From NCBI GenBank assembly GCA_016713365.1, contig JADJPG010000032.1, positions 1 to 64,000 on the forward strand: a DNA stretch of 64,000 bases, written 5' to 3'. The first letter of the stretch is position 1, and the number at the start of each line of letters is the position of its first letter. The DNA is from Verrucomicrobiota bacterium. GTDB lineage: Bacteria; Verrucomicrobiota; Verrucomicrobiia; Limisphaerales; JADJPG01. Shown here in pieces: positions 63,044 to 64,000 of this stretch. The translations under genes and the position numbers were made by a program. The notes under the pieces are model-generated. The model was not told the DNA's origin. It saw nothing but the letters and a program-made list of their open reading frames with translations, and ran no database searches.

Positions 63044-64000
63044 ATGCGAATCCACTTTTACGGCGCCACGCGCACCACCACGGGATCGATGTATTTGCTG
63101 GAGGTGAACCAGCGCCGAATCCTGCTCGAGTGCGGATTGTTTCAGGGGCACCGCGACGAATCGATCGAGCGCAACCGCAAGTTTCCCTTCGATCCGGCAA
63201 AGCTCGATTGCGTGCTGCTGAGCCACGCGCACATCGACCACTGCGGCAACCTGCCGAACCTCGTCCGCAGCGGGTTTACGGGAAACATCTACTCGACCTT
63301 CGCCACGCGCGATCTTGCGGCGATCATGCTGGAGGATTCCGCGGAGATTCAAAAGGACGACGCGGAGTTTGTGTCGAAGAAGCGCGCCAAGAAAGGGCTG
63401 CCACCCGTCGAGCCGCTCTACAGTGCCACGGATGCGGAGAAGGCGGTCCGGCAATTCGTCACGCTCGGCTATGACCGTCCGATGACCGTGGCGGATGGAG
63501 TGACAGTGACCTTTCGCGACGCGGGCCACATTCTTGGGTCGGCCCAGATCGTTCTGGATGTGCAGGAGGGACATCGCAAATTTCGCTATCTCTTCAGCGG
63601 CGACATCGGCCGTGGCGGCGACGCCATTCTGCGCGACCCGGTGCCGGTCGAGAATGTCGATTTTCTCCAGATGGAAGCGACCTACGGAGACCGATTGCAC
63701 AACATCAAGAGCGACGCTCACCAGCAATTGCGCGACAAGGTCACGGAGACGCTCAAGCGCGGCGGCAAGGTCATCATCCCGTCGTTCTCGGTCGGCCGAA
63801 CCCAGCAGATCGTTTACGAGCTGAACCAGTGCACGTTGGAAGGGGAATGCTCCACGGTGCCGATCTACGTTGATTCGCCGCTCTCCACCAATGCGACGGA
63901 GGTTTACCGCCTGCACCCGGAATGTTTCAACGAGGACGTGTATCGGTTCCTGCGCGAGAAGGCGAACCCGTTCTCCATGACGAACCTCACCTACATTCGC
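63044..64000 (+). CDS. Beta-CASP metallo-beta-lactamase protein (RNA-processing exonuclease-like), 3' end outside window
   Basis: The first 319 codons of an MBL-fold/beta-CASP hydrolase. Start MRIHFYGATRTTTGSMYLLEV fits family members (GAxxxVTGS). Metal-binding motif SHAHIDHCGNLPNLV (HxHxDH; about 65), then GHILGSAQIVLDV (His of motif 3 about 165), FSGDIGRGGDAIL (motif 4 Asp) and the beta-CASP region GKVIIPSFSVGRTQQIVYELNQ and PIYVDSPLS. Such proteins are RNA exonucleases/endonucleases or related to archaeal CPSF-like proteins. Catalytic residues are all present in the visible portion. The rest lies beyond base 64000. Confidence 0.92.
   Translation, partial: MRIHFYGATRTTTGSMYLLEVNQRRILLECGLFQGHRDESIERNRKFPFDPAKLDCVLLSHAHIDHCGNLPNLVRSGFTGNIYSTFATRDLAAIMLEDSAEIQKDDAEFVSKKRAKKGLPPVEPLYSATDAEKAVRQFVTLGYDRPMTVADGVTVTFRDAGHILGSAQIVLDVQEGHRKFRYLFSGDIGRGGDAILRDPVPVENVDFLQMEATYGDRLHNIKSDAHQQLRDKVTETLKRGGKVIIPSFSVGRTQQIVYELNQCTLEGECSTVPIYVDSPLSTNATEVYRLHPECFNEDVYRFLREKANPFSMTNLTYIR

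Overview
The window looks like ordinary chromosome from a G+C-rich, Gram-negative-type bacterium, most likely a member of Verrucomicrobiota (Limisphaerales/Pedosphaera-like). This is inferred from gene style: giant secreted proteins with Calx-beta, NHL and cadherin-like modules, a DUF1080 protein, a carboxypeptidase-regulatory/thioredoxin fusion, DUF2723-TPR and DUF3500 proteins. There is no rRNA operon to confirm it. One tRNA gene (Ala, GGC) is present. I see no CRISPR array, prophage or complete insertion sequence.

Layout. 0-0.4 kb: start of a UvrD/PcrA-type helicase, cut by the window edge. 0.5-15.9 kb: secreted and surface proteins, including a CarboxypepD_reg/thioredoxin fusion (frameshifted), an M14-type zinc peptidase, a Calx-beta protein, and a giant NHL/Ig-like/cadherin-like protein that a frameshift splits in two. 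16.2-18.1 kb: a DUF1080 protein and a helical protein converging on a strong hairpin. 18.1-23.5 kb: an A+T-richer islet of orphan and decayed genes, followed by a glutathionyl-hydroquinone reductase gene flanked by two copies of the 5' region of a CotH-like gene. 23.9-26.7 kb: pheA, scpB, scpA. 26.9-28.7 kb: a GNAT acetyltransferase and an anchored helical-repeat protein.

28.8-37.2 kb is a sulfur block. A cysteine desulfurase is divergent from sulfite reductase, DUF1275 membrane protein, cysH, cysD and cysN; the intergenic region carries a TTGACA box and a 7-bp-arm palindrome. The plus-strand run continues into a HAD-NUDIX fusion and folB, which raises a testable folate (or nucleotide clean-up) role for the fusion. 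37.2-43.0 kb, minus strand: an HD hydrolase, a WecA/MraY-type sugar-phosphate transferase, a GT4 glycosyltransferase and a DUF2723-TPR protein (frameshifted), suggesting envelope or exopolysaccharide glycan synthesis. 43.2-50.4 kb: an RlmD/RumA-type methyltransferase, a DUF3500 protein, a 1457-residue hybrid histidine kinase and a single-domain response regulator.

50.5-64 kb: a lipoprotein phosphoesterase, tRNA-Ala, a serine hydrolase overlapping a secreted jelly-roll-like protein, murJ, folA, thyA, a degenerate AAA protein, a Gly-rich RRM protein with a clear terminator, a Sel1-repeat protein, infC with a small companion gene, an MFS transporter, a frameshifted beta-lactamase-like hydrolase, and the start of a beta-CASP metallo-beta-lactamase protein.

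Two features recur across the window. Several otherwise well conserved genes are broken by single-base indels, three of them in short G/C runs, so sequencing error must be excluded before calling them pseudogenes. Three convergent gene pairs overlap by exactly four bases at their stop codons (YTAA).
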